From assembly GCA_030696545.1 (NCBI GenBank), contig JAUYSA010000178.1, forward strand, positions 1 through 13,745: 13,745 nucleotides of DNA, given 5' to 3'. This stretch comes from Hyphomonadaceae bacterium. Lineage in GTDB: Bacteria > Pseudomonadota > Alphaproteobacteria > Caulobacterales > Hyphomonadaceae. Shown here in pieces: positions 7,322-13,630 of the stretch; the stretch's first letter is position 1, and every line of letters starts with the position of its first letter. A program made the position numbers and the translations under genes. A model generated the notes under the pieces. The model was not told the DNA's origin. It ran no database searches and saw only the letters and a program-made list of their open reading frames with translations.

Positions 7322-7828
7322 CTAAAGCGCCTTGACCATGAAGACGAGATCGAGAGTCTTGCCGAACTTGCGCCCGACGCCTTTGAGATTGCCCTGAATC
7401 TCGAAGCCCGCCTGTTCGTGCAGGGCGATCGAGCCTGCGTTCGTGCTGTCGATCCCGCCCACCATTGCGGCGAGGCTCTTCGCCTGCGCCTGCACGACCA
7501 GCTCCGACAGTATCGCCCGCCCGATGCCGCGCCTTTGCGCAGTGGGGGCGACATAAACGGAGTGTTCGACGGTTTTCACATAACCCGGAAAATCCCTGAA
7601 CACTCCGAAACTGCCATAGCCCAGCACGTCGTTCGGCTGAGCCGGATCCACCGCGACAATCACAGGAAACCCGGAACCGGTGCGCGCCGCCAGCCAGGCT
7701 TTGCGTAGCTCCAGCGTCGTCTCGGTTTCCGACCAGATCGAGAATGTCTCGCGCACGGCGTGGTTGAAAATAGCCACCACGCCGGGGAGATGAGCCTCCT
7801 TCGCGTCAACGATCTCGAACCCTGACAT
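7322..7828 (-). CDS. GNAT N-acetyltransferase of the phosphinothricin/methionine-sulfone acetyltransferase (PAT) type
   Basis: A cytoplasmic acetyl-CoA-dependent acyltransferase of 168 residues with the full PAT subgroup pattern. IFNHAVRETFSIWSE lies at 20-34, KAWLAAR at 43-49, the YGSFGVFRDFPGY stretch at 71-83, VEHSVYV at 87-93 (with the expected catalytic Glu88), the acetyl-CoA loop RRGIGRAI at 99-106, GGIDSTNAGSIALHEQAGF at 124-142 and GRKFGKTLDLVFM at 152-164. Studied relatives acetylate phosphinothricin, methionine sulfone/sulfoximine or related amino acids, usually as detoxification. Native substrates are often unknown. ATG 7828 was chosen because GGAG stands 5 nt upstream and MSGFEIVDAKEAHLPGV matches the family N-terminus. 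The frame is open to 7954, but that part has no family similarity. It is monocistronic and convergent with the AEC gene. Confidence 0.9.
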   Translation of the reverse strand: MSGFEIVDAKEAHLPGVVAIFNHAVRETFSIWSETETTLELRKAWLAARTGSGFPVIVAVDPAQPNDVLGYGSFGVFRDFPGYVKTVEHSVYVAPTAQRRGIGRAILSELVVQAQAKSLAAMVGGIDSTNAGSIALHEQAGFEIQGNLKGVGRKFGKTLDLVFMVKAL

Positions 7829-7986
7829 TCCGTCTCCACCTATGCCGCGCTGCGGCGTGTCTGCGGCTGCCTTTGTGTCCCAACGACAGGCAGGCCGCCA
7901 GTGTTTTCCCGCGGCAGATGCTCTAGCCCGCCCCGCAGCCTTGTGCGATTTCAAAGGCAGAAGACTATGAACTCAGGGAGCAAGCC

Positions 7987-9729
7987 ATGGCCGCTGGCGC
8001 CGCCTTTCCGGTGATGTCGATCGCGCAGTGCAATGCGCTGATGACCGCGCCCGGCGCGCGCTTCGAGCTGGAGGAGAAGGTCATCAATGGCGTGAAGCTG
8101 CGCACCTACAGGAACGCGCCGCTTACCCTGCGCGATTGCCTGCTGAACTCCAAGAACTGGGACCAGCGCGAATTCCTCGTGTTCGAGGACGAGCGCGTCA
8201 CCTTCGCCGCCCACTACAAAGCCGTCGCGAAACTCGCCACCAAGCTGCGCGAGGAATTCGGCGTGAAGAAGGGCGATCGCGTCGCCATCGTCATGCGCAA
8301 TTATCCGCAATGGCCGGTTGGTTTCTTCGCTGCGCTTGCGATCGGCGCGATCGCAACCCCGCTCAATTCGTGGTGGACGGGCGAGGAGCTTGAGTACGGG
8401 CTGTCGGATTCCGGCGCGAAGGTCGCCATTGTCGACGCCGAAAAGCTGGAGCGCATCCGCGAGCATCCGCCGAGGCTCGCACAGCTCAAGCATATCATAG
8501 TCGCCCGCAGCGGCGAGGATGAGGCTGATCCGCGCATCGTGTCGCTGGAAAAACTGATCGGCCCGGCCAAGTCGTGGGCTTCGCTTCCGGATACGCCGAT
8601 GCCGGACGCCGATGTCGGACCGGATGACGACGCCACCATAATGTACACCTCCGGCACGACCGGAAAGCCGAAGGGTGCGCTGGCGACCCATCGCGGCATC
8701 GCCTCAAACGTGTTCAACGGCATGGCCTGCCAGGCGCGGCACTTCGTTAGGCAAGGGCTGCCCGTGCCGCCGCGCGATCCCAAGGTTGATCCGCCGCGCA
8801 TTCCGTTGCTGGCCATTCCCTTTTTCCACGCCACGGGGGCGTTCTCCAATCTCGTTCCGGCGATCATCAACGCCGACAAGATCGTGACGATGTACAAATG
8901 GGACCCGGCCGAGGCGCTGGAGATTATCCAGCGCGAGAAAGTCACCACAATCGGCGGTGTTCCGGCCATTGCTTGGCAAGTGCTGGAGCATCCAGATCGC
9001 GACAAGTACGATCTGTCGTCGATTCAGTTTGTGGCCTATGGCGGCGCGCCGTCTGCGCCGGAGCTGGTGGCGACGATCAAGCGCAAATTCCCGAATGGCC
9101 TTGCCTCCAACGGCTGGGGCATGACCGAAACCTGCGCCGCTTCATGCGTGAACTTCGGCAAGGACTATGAGCTTCGTCCTGAATCGTGCGGCGCAGCGGC
9201 GCCGGCTATGGATTTCAAGATCGTCGGCGCAAACGGCGAGACGCTCGGGCCCAATCAGGTGGGCGAGCTTTGGGTGAAGGGTCCCAACAACTGCAAGGCC
9301 TACTGGAACAAGCCCGAGGCCACGGCCAAGACGTATATCGACGGCTGGGTTGTCACGGGTGACATCGGCCGCATTGATGAAGACGGCTTCGTCTTCATGA
9401 TGGACCGCGCGAAGGACATGCTCATTCGCGGTGGTGAGAACATCTACTGCATCGAGGTGGAGAGCGCTCTCTACGATCACCCCGCGATCATGGACGCCGC
9501 CATTGTCGGCATTCCGCACAAGGTGCTGGGCGAGGAAGTCGGCGCCGTGGTGCAGGTGAAGCCCGAGATGGATGCGACGGTGGATGAGCTTCGCCGCTTT
9601 GTCGCCGGCAAGATCGCGGCGTTCAAAGTGCCGGTGGAAATCCAGATCCAGCGCGAGCCTCTGCCGCGTAACGCGAACGGCAAGATCATAAAGAACGATC
9701 TGCGCGCGCGCTTTACGCCGCGGGGCTAG
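7987..9729 (+). CDS. Class I adenylate-forming enzyme, acyl-CoA synthetase-like
   Basis: Activates a carboxylic acid with ATP to an acyl-adenylate and most likely transfers it to CoA. The 580 residues include all core motifs in order: the P-loop IMYTSGTTGKPKGALATH (218-235), FFHATG (279-284), YGGAPSAPEL (351-360), GWGMTET (376-382), the hinge region TGDIGRIDEDGF (457-468), DRAKDMLIRGGENIYCIEVE (473-492), and the catalytic-lysine motif PRNANGKIIK (560-569, Lys566). An N-terminal stretch of about 45 residues precedes the usual start of the fold. The family includes long-chain and medium-chain fatty acid and aromatic acid ligases; the acyl substrate cannot be read reliably. AGGGAG lies 7 nt before the ATG. 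There is no beta-oxidation gene nearby, so the pathway is unclear. It appears to be transcribed alone, with a 158-nt leader shared with the divergent acetyltransferase. Confidence 0.92.
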   Translation: MAAGAAFPVMSIAQCNALMTAPGARFELEEKVINGVKLRTYRNAPLTLRDCLLNSKNWDQREFLVFEDERVTFAAHYKAVAKLATKLREEFGVKKGDRVAIVMRNYPQWPVGFFAALAIGAIATPLNSWWTGEELEYGLSDSGAKVAIVDAEKLERIREHPPRLAQLKHIIVARSGEDEADPRIVSLEKLIGPAKSWASLPDTPMPDADVGPDDDATIMYTSGTTGKPKGALATHRGIASNVFNGMACQARHFVRQGLPVPPRDPKVDPPRIPLLAIPFFHATGAFSNLVPAIINADKIVTMYKWDPAEALEIIQREKVTTIGGVPAIAWQVLEHPDRDKYDLSSIQFVAYGGAPSAPELVATIKRKFPNGLASNGWGMTETCAASCVNFGKDYELRPESCGAAAPAMDFKIVGANGETLGPNQVGELWVKGPNNCKAYWNKPEATAKTYIDGWVVTGDIGRIDEDGFVFMMDRAKDMLIRGGENIYCIEVESALYDHPAIMDAAIVGIPHKVLGEEVGAVVQVKPEMDATVDELRRFVAGKIAAFKVPVEIQIQREPLPRNANGKIIKNDLRARFTPRG

Positions 9730-9780
9730 ATTTCCTCGCTGTAACCAAGTTAACGGAACTCATTCACCAAGCCAGCGTTC

Positions 9781-9803
9781 CCCTCTCGCAACACATGCGA
9801 GGG
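9781..9803 (+). promoter_or_regulatory. Hairpin covering the Shine-Dalgarno of the first microprotein
   Basis: CCCTC (9781-9785) plus GCA (9788-9790) can pair with TGC (9796-9798) plus GAGGG (9799-9803). This gives 8 bp with a 2-nt bulge and a 5-nt loop. GAGGG is the probable ribosome site, 7 nt before ATG 9811, so the stem would hide it. The pairing is visible; regulation is inference. Confidence 0.35.
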
Positions 9804-9810
9804 ACCCGCC

Positions 9811-10035
9811 ATGAGCCGCCGCGTAATTTGGTCGATAGCCGTTTTCAGTGTCTTTGCGTTTGCCACCGTAATCGTCTTCTTCTGGATTCGTGACGGCTCG
9901 CTGCAGCAAGCGGGCGCCTCGATGGACAATCTGCTCCACAATACCGGCAGCGAGATTGCCGACACCACTGGCGAAGTCGTTGATTCGACTGGCGCCGCGA
10001 TTGAGCGCGCCACTGATGGCGATGACCGTACCTGA
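9811..10035 (+). CDS. Small single-pass membrane protein, tandem paralogue 1
   Basis: A 74-residue protein that I cannot assign to a named family. Arg at 3-4 precedes one hydrophobic segment (about 5-25). FFWIRDGSLQQAGASMDNLL (23-42) comes next, then a Thr/Asp/Glu-rich tail ending in ATDGDDRT. With positive charge before the helix, the tail is probably periplasmic. The same pattern, F[FY]W[IM]RDGSLxxAGxxMDxxL and the identical tail, recurs in the next gene, so this is an old tandem duplication rather than a chance ORF. GAGGG lies 7 nt upstream of the ATG and the gap to the second copy is 18 nt, so the two are likely co-transcribed. Possible roles are an envelope stress or assembly factor, but nothing in the sequence says which. 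Confidence 0.78.
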   Translation: MSRRVIWSIAVFSVFAFATVIVFFWIRDGSLQQAGASMDNLLHNTGSEIADTTGEVVDSTGAAIERATDGDDRT

Positions 10036-10053
10036 TCCAAAGGAAACTTGCCG

Positions 10054-10281
10054 ATGCGCGTGCTTGGTACAATCGTAGTCGTTCTCGCCGTCGTATTTCT
10101 CGGCGTGATGGGCTTTTACTGGATGCGCGACGGGTCGCTGGAAAGCGCCGGACGCGAGATGGATGAGAATCTGTCCGGCATCGATCGCACCACCCAGCCG
10201 TTGCAGGATTCGCTTGGGCAGGTTGGCGACGGTGTCAAAGGCACGGTCGACAACGCCACGGACGGCGACGACCGCACCTAG
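10054..10281 (+). CDS. Small single-pass membrane protein, tandem paralogue 2
   Basis: A 75-residue protein: Arg2, one hydrophobic segment (about 3-22), FYWMRDGSLESAGREMDENL (21-40), and a polar amphipathic-looking stretch ending in ATDGDDRT. It is a paralogue of the preceding gene. The shared tail is encoded with different synonymous codons in 4 of its last 7 codons, which suggests selection on the protein. ATG 10054 is preceded by AGGA 9 nt upstream. An in-frame TTG at 10048 is possible but too close to that site. The stop lies in a CTAG (10278-10281) that also contains the stop of the convergent zntB, so the two genes overlap by 4 nt. Function is unknown. Confidence 0.78.
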   Translation: MRVLGTIVVVLAVVFLGVMGFYWMRDGSLESAGREMDENLSGIDRTTQPLQDSLGQVGDGVKGTVDNATDGDDRT

Positions 10282-11297
10282 ATCCAGCGCCGCCATTTCA
10301 GAAATGCGAGCAGCCCGAGCCCAAGCACGATGGTCAGGCTGACCACCGCTGCGAACGACCATTGCTCTTCGGCAAATGGAATGCCGGCGAGGTTCATGCC
10401 GAGCAGTCCTGTGAGGAATGTAAGCGGCAGGAAGAACGCGGACACCAGCGACAGCACCAGCAATCGCGTGTTCAGTTGTTCCTGACGTTGCCCGGCTACC
10501 TGGTCCTGCAAAACCGCGGCGCGATCGCGGATCGAATCCAGTTCTTCGGCGATGCGTGTGATGCGGTCGCCCGTTTCTCGCAAATGCATCGCATGATCCT
10601 GATCGAACAGTAGCCGACCTTCACGCTGCAGCTGCGCCATGGCTTCGCGCTGCGGCAGGATATAGCGGCGCAAAAACAGGATCGTCCGCCGGAATTCTGC
10701 AAGCGCCGTTGCGGGCAATTTTTCACGCGAGCTCAGCAGGGTTTCCTCGAACTCGTCCGCCTCGTCTTTCAGTTGATCGACAACAGGCTCGATCTTGTCG
10801 ATCAGTCGCTCGGCAATCATGACCAGCAACCCGCCAGGCGAGGGATTTTTGAGCATCCCTGAAGCCACTTCCTCGCGCACCTCATGCACGGCCTTCACCG
10901 GGTACGACCGCATGGTGATCACCATGTTCTGCGTCGCCCAGATGCGGACGGAGATCATGTCCTCAGGCTCCGCGCCGGGATTGTGGTTGATGCCGCGCAG
11001 GTTCAGCAGCAGCCCGTCTTCGTAAGCGGCGCAACGTGGCCGCGTTTCCGATTGCAGCAGGGCGGTGATGACGGTTTCGTCGAGATCGCTCGATTCCTCG
11101 AGCCATTCGCGGGTTTCAGCGGCCAGCCGGTTGAAATGCAGCCAGCGCCAGCCTGCGGGAGGACAAGCCGCCGTAGGCTTGATCTTCTTCCAGTCCACCT
11201 TCTCGATCACGCCATCCGCCGGGAAATCGAAGCCGAAGATGAATGCTTCCGCATTCGGCTCGGCGTGGTCATTGCGTTCGATGGGGGCGACGGGCAT
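10278..11297 (-). CDS. zntB: ZntB-type CorA-family metal transporter
   Basis: An inner-membrane Zn2+ transporter of the 2-TM-GxN (CorA) superfamily. The 339 residues divide into a cytoplasmic alpha/beta domain (about 15-130, with GWRWLHFNR at 49-57 and SETRPR at 83-88), a long helical stalk (about 155-275, with LRRYILPQREAMAQL at 209-223), and two C-terminal membrane helices. The signature GMN (300-302) falls between the helices in LTGLLGMNLAGIPF. GMN followed by (G/A)GIP is typical of ZntB rather than of magnesium CorA. E. coli ZntB (327 aa) aligns along the whole length, including STRPR and RRYMAPQR. ZntB was first described as a Zn2+ exporter and later as a proton-coupled importer, so direction is left open. 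It lies 63 nt downstream of sodC on the same strand and may be co-transcribed with it. Only a weak ribosome site (GAAG) precedes the ATG. Confidence 0.9.
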   Translation of the reverse strand: MPVAPIERNDHAEPNAEAFIFGFDFPADGVIEKVDWKKIKPTAACPPAGWRWLHFNRLAAETREWLEESSDLDETVITALLQSETRPRCAAYEDGLLLNLRGINHNPGAEPEDMISVRIWATQNMVITMRSYPVKAVHEVREEVASGMLKNPSPGGLLVMIAERLIDKIEPVVDQLKDEADEFEETLLSSREKLPATALAEFRRTILFLRRYILPQREAMAQLQREGRLLFDQDHAMHLRETGDRITRIAEELDSIRDRAAVLQDQVAGQRQEQLNTRLLVLSLVSAFFLPLTFLTGLLGMNLAGIPFAEEQWSFAAVVSLTIVLGLGLLAFLKWRRWI

Positions 11298-11309
11298 GGG
11301 CGTGTCTTC

Positions 11310-11327
11310 AGCAGCTACTGGGCTGCT
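11310..11327 (-). other. Small inverted repeat in the sodC-zntB gap
   Basis: AGCAGC (11310-11315) and GCTGCT (11322-11327) form a perfect 6-bp stem with a 6-nt loop, 12 nt upstream of the zntB ATG. There is no U-tract, so it is not a clear terminator. It could modulate zntB translation or mean nothing. Confidence 0.25.
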
Positions 11328-11360
11328 TCTAGACCGCTTTCCGCGAAGGGGGCTAGGCCT

Positions 11361-11903
11361 CTACTTGCCGACTACGGCGCAGCCCACACGATCGCCTGCA
11401 TTACCGATCGGTTGGCTGACGTGGTCGTCGGGCTTCGCATGGATGATCAGAGCGGAGCCGTCTGCGTCCTGCAGTTCCGACAGCGTAACCAGGCTGGTGA
11501 AGACCTCAGCGGCAGCCGAGCCATCGCTTGCTGCGGAAATGTTCGGCAGGTCGCCATTCTCTGGACCGTGAACGTAGAGCAGGCCGTGGTTCGTGCTGGA
11601 TTTCTGGATGTGTCCGCCGGCATGTTCGAATTTCGCGGTGTCCGAACAGTCGCCGACCATGTGCAGATGCGTGCCGTGCCAGCCCGGTGAAAGGCCGCCT
11701 GCGGGCACCAGAACGCGGATGAGCACGCCCTGCGGCGCTGGCGTAAAGGTGGCCTTGCCGATTTCCGCGCCGGAATTGCCCACGATCGAAACCTCCGTCG
11801 GCGGACCTGCCTCAGTTGCTGCCATGGTCGGCGGTAACTCCTGCTCGGAGGTGGCGCAAGCGCCGACAAGGGCTGCGAGGACAAGGCCGGCAACGACGCG
11901 CAT
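11361..11903 (-). CDS. sodC: Cu/Zn superoxide dismutase-family lipoprotein
   Basis: An exported Cu/Zn-type superoxide dismutase, normally dismutating superoxide in the periplasm. The 180 residues start with a lipoprotein signal (lipobox LVGAC, Cys16). The copper ligands are HLH (His79, His81) and His155; the bridging His is His98 in AGGH; zinc ligands His106 and Asp118 (GDLPN) are present, as are the disulfide pair Cys86/Cys175 and the active-site Arg172. The third zinc His, expected in GPHxGDLP, is Glu115 (GPENGDLP), with a His three residues earlier (His112). The zinc site may be altered. GGAG lies 6 nt before ATG 11903; the frame opens at 11921 but the signal peptide supports 11903. It is first in line with zntB on this strand, which is sensible for metal homeostasis, although co-transcription is not proven. 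Confidence 0.9.
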   Translation of the reverse strand: MRVVAGLVLAALVGACATSEQELPPTMAATEAGPPTEVSIVGNSGAEIGKATFTPAPQGVLIRVLVPAGGLSPGWHGTHLHMVGDCSDTAKFEHAGGHIQKSSTNHGLLYVHGPENGDLPNISAASDGSAAAEVFTSLVTLSELQDADGSALIIHAKPDDHVSQPIGNAGDRVGCAVVGK

Positions 11904-11920
11904 GGGGGGCTCCAGATGCA

Positions 11921-11936
11921 TATCAACGCGTTGCTA
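11921..11936. promoter_or_regulatory. Palindrome in the sodC-tlyA divergent region
   Basis: CAACGCGTTG (11924-11933) is a perfect 10-bp palindrome, extended to 16 bp (11921-11936) with one mismatched pair. It lies 18 nt upstream of the sodC ATG and about 80 nt upstream of tlyA, so it could be an operator or part of the sodC leader. No promoter hexamers stand out around it. Confidence 0.3.
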
Positions 11937-12016
11937 ACGGCGTGGCGGCGTACGCGGTTCCGCTGGCCGAGGCGGGTCATTTCCAAACTGCGGGATTGCG
12001 GGCAGATACGGCCCCT

Positions 12017-12757
12017 ATGAATGAGGATGGACCAAGGCGGCTTGATGTGGAGCTGGTTCGGCGCGGCCTGATGGCCTCGCGGGCGCAAGCGCGTGCGGCC
12101 ATTGAAGCGGGCAAGGTGCTCGTGGATGGCGCAGTCGCGGCCAAGCCTGGCATGATTGTCACGCCTGGCTCGATGATCGCGGCGGAGCCGGCGCATCCAT
12201 GGGTGTCGCGTGGTGGTGTGAAGCTTGAGCACGCCCTGCAGGCGTTCGGCGTCGATCCAGCTGGCCGTGCGTGCCTTGATGTTGGCGCGTCCACGGGGGG
12301 CTTTACCGATGTCTTGCTATCACGCGGCGCCCGGCGGGTCGTGGCGGTAGATATCGGCAAGGAACAGCTTCACTCGAAGCTTCTAGATGATCCGCGTGTC
12401 GTGTCGCTGGAATCAACGGACGCGCGCGAGCTTACAGAAGCGATGCTGGGAGAGCCGCCGAGCCTGATCGTTGTCGACGCCAGCTTTATCGGTCTCGCCA
12501 AACTTCTGGCCCGGCCGCTGGAACTGGCAGCGAAGAACGCGGACCTCGTTGGGCTCTTCAAACCGCAGTTCGAAGTTGGCCCTGCTCATGTTGGCCGCGG
12601 CGGGATCGTGTCAGATCAGGCTGCTGTTGAGCGGTCGGCAGCAGAATTCGCCGAGTGGCTGTCTGGCAGGGGATGGCCGATCGCGGCGTGGACGCCCAGC
12701 CCGATCGCCGGCGGCGATGGCAATCTCGAGCGGCTGTTTCACGCCCGGAACGGATGA
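12017..12757 (+). CDS. tlyA: TlyA-family rRNA 2'-O-methyltransferase
   Basis: A cytoplasmic SAM-dependent RNA ribose methylase of 246 residues. TlyA proteins modify C1409 of 16S rRNA and, in some species, C1920 of 23S rRNA, which affects capreomycin sensitivity. An N-terminal S4 RNA-binding domain (RLDVELVRRGLMASRAQARA, 8-27, through VLVDG) leads to the linker VSRGGVKLEHAL (63-74). An FtsJ-like methylase domain follows, with the SAM loop DVGASTGGFTD (88-98), VAVDIG (109-114), VVDASFIGL (152-160) and the catalytic-lysine region FKPQFEVG (181-188). The C-terminus GGDGNLERLF is family-typical. ATG 12017 lacks a clear ribosome site; an in-frame TTG at 11996 has none either. It stands alone here rather than beside xseB/dxs, its common partners in related bacteria. 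Identification is firm; its two rRNA targets are not decided by sequence. Confidence 0.93.
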   Translation: MNEDGPRRLDVELVRRGLMASRAQARAAIEAGKVLVDGAVAAKPGMIVTPGSMIAAEPAHPWVSRGGVKLEHALQAFGVDPAGRACLDVGASTGGFTDVLLSRGARRVVAVDIGKEQLHSKLLDDPRVVSLESTDARELTEAMLGEPPSLIVVDASFIGLAKLLARPLELAAKNADLVGLFKPQFEVGPAHVGRGGIVSDQAAVERSAAEFAEWLSGRGWPIAAWTPSPIAGGDGNLERLFHARNG

Positions 12758-12777
12758 TCGCGCCACCCCAGAAACAA

Positions 12778-12809
12778 GCGAGCCGCGTCGCTTGCGCAAC
12801 GCGGCTCGC
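12778..12809 (-). terminator. Intrinsic terminator-like hairpin between tlyA and the convergent glycine-zipper gene
   Basis: GCGAGCCGCGT (12778-12788) and ACGCGGCTCGC (12799-12809) are perfect 11-bp arms around a 10-nt loop. On the minus strand the stem is followed by TTGTTTCT, a moderate U-tract, so it best fits termination of the exported glycine-zipper gene, whose stop is 81 nt upstream on that strand. On the plus strand no U-run follows, but the stem could still slow or stabilise the tlyA transcript. Confidence 0.7.
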
Positions 12810-12889
12810 CCATGTCAGGCCCTGGGTTGGGGGGACGGGCCTGCTCAGTGAAGGCCGCTCACGCGTGCCTCAAAGCAAGCGCGAGCAAC

Positions 12890-13528
12890 CTAATTTCCGA
12901 CCCGCCAGTCGCCGTAGTAGGCATCACGGCAGGCTTCGACCGGACGTTTGATAACCGTTCCATCCGGCAGACGCGTTGTCTGGACAGCTGTTGAGCAGTC
13001 CTGACCCGCGTAACCGTCATCCCTATAATCGCGGTTTCCGCCAGCGTAAACCGGGTCGCGTTGCGGCGATCTGTCCCGGTAGTACCGATCATCATCTCCG
13101 TACCCGGACGAATATCCCGGATCGGAAGAATACGACGAATATTGGCCGTTATATCCGTAGTCTTGTCCTTGGCCGTAGCCGTCATTGTATCCGTAATCTG
13201 GAGAGTAGGTGCCCGGAGGCGGGGGCAGACGGCCGTTGCCTTGCGGTGCGGTGGAGTAGCTGCAGTTCGTGCTGCTGCCGCCGATGCCAGCGCCGACAAC
13301 GCCGCCGAGCACCGCGCCGAGCGCCGTACCGTCATGCTTGTGGCCTCTGCCGGCGACATTGCTGCCCAGCACGCCGCCAAGCAGACCGCCGACGATCGCG
13401 CCGCCCACCTGGTTGGCGTTCTTCGAGGCGTTGCAGGTTCGTGCGTAACCCTGAGCCGACGCGGGCAAGGCCGTAACCACTGCGGTGGTTGCGAGAGCGG
13501 CAAGAACGAGAGCTGCTTTGATACGCAT
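12890..13528 (-). CDS. Exported glycine-zipper 2TM-domain protein
   Basis: A 212-residue secreted or envelope protein. A Sec signal peptide ends near PASAQ (22-26). The glycine-zipper region VGGAIVGGLLGGVLGSNVAG (41-60) and ALGAVLGGVVGAGIGG (69-84) has the GxxxG spacing of the 2TM glycine-zipper family, known from outer-membrane lipoproteins of the SlyB/Rickettsia 17-kDa type. A long Tyr/Gly/Ser/Asp-rich linker (about 105-175, repeating DYGYN- and SSYSS-like units) follows. The last 35 residues (TTRLPDGTVIKRPVEACRDAYYGDW) form a compact C-terminal module. Cys are at 32, 89, 178 and 200 and could form two disulfides. GGAGGA lies 7 nt before the ATG. No lipobox is present, so it is probably not lipidated. 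Function is unknown; an envelope-structural role is likely. Confidence 0.85.
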   Translation of the reverse strand: MRIKAALVLAALATTAVVTALPASAQGYARTCNASKNANQVGGAIVGGLLGGVLGSNVAGRGHKHDGTALGAVLGGVVGAGIGGSSTNCSYSTAPQGNGRLPPPPGTYSPDYGYNDGYGQGQDYGYNGQYSSYSSDPGYSSGYGDDDRYYRDRSPQRDPVYAGGNRDYRDDGYAGQDCSTAVQTTRLPDGTVIKRPVEACRDAYYGDWRVGN

Positions 13529-13612
13529 GGGATGGTCCTCCGACCGAACTTCTTCAGGTTCGATCTTCGGATTTCCAAGCTGAACGCAGGCTGAAGGAAT
13601 TTTCGCCGTCAG

Positions 13613-13630
13613 TTCAAGGCTTAGCCTGAA
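13613..13630 (-). terminator. Possible weak hairpin after aroC
   Basis: Directly after the aroC stop the minus strand reads TTCA-GGC-TAA-GCC-T-TGAA, a 7-bp stem with a 3-nt loop and a one-base bulge. No U-run follows, so termination is doubtful. It also sits upstream of the glycine-zipper gene, about 85 nt before its ATG, in a stretch that must contain that gene's promoter unless aroC reads through. Confidence 0.25.

Noticed and set aside
6582..7325. 247-codon plus-strand ORF
   Set aside because: Alternate frame inside the AEC gene, whose own frame has clear family motifs.
7867..7893. CTGCCT/AGGCAG inverted repeat upstream of the adenylating enzyme
   Set aside because: Six base pairs around a 15-nt loop is expected by chance in GC-rich DNA, with nothing placing it at a promoter or ribosome site.
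7951..8691. 246-codon minus-strand ORF
   Set aside because: Antisense to the adenylate-forming enzyme, which has all core motifs.
9760..10362. 200-codon minus-strand ORF over the microprotein genes
   Set aside because: It runs antisense to both microproteins. Their shared motifs, synonymous codon differences and ribosome sites make the plus strand the coding one.
11447..12232. 261-codon minus-strand ORF spanning sodC and tlyA
   Set aside because: Out of frame with sodC and antisense to tlyA; very Arg-rich with no domain.
12976..13594. Overlapping plus-strand ORFs of 166 and 177 codons
   Set aside because: Antisense shadows of the glycine-zipper gene, which has a signal peptide, a glycine zipper and a strong ribosome site.
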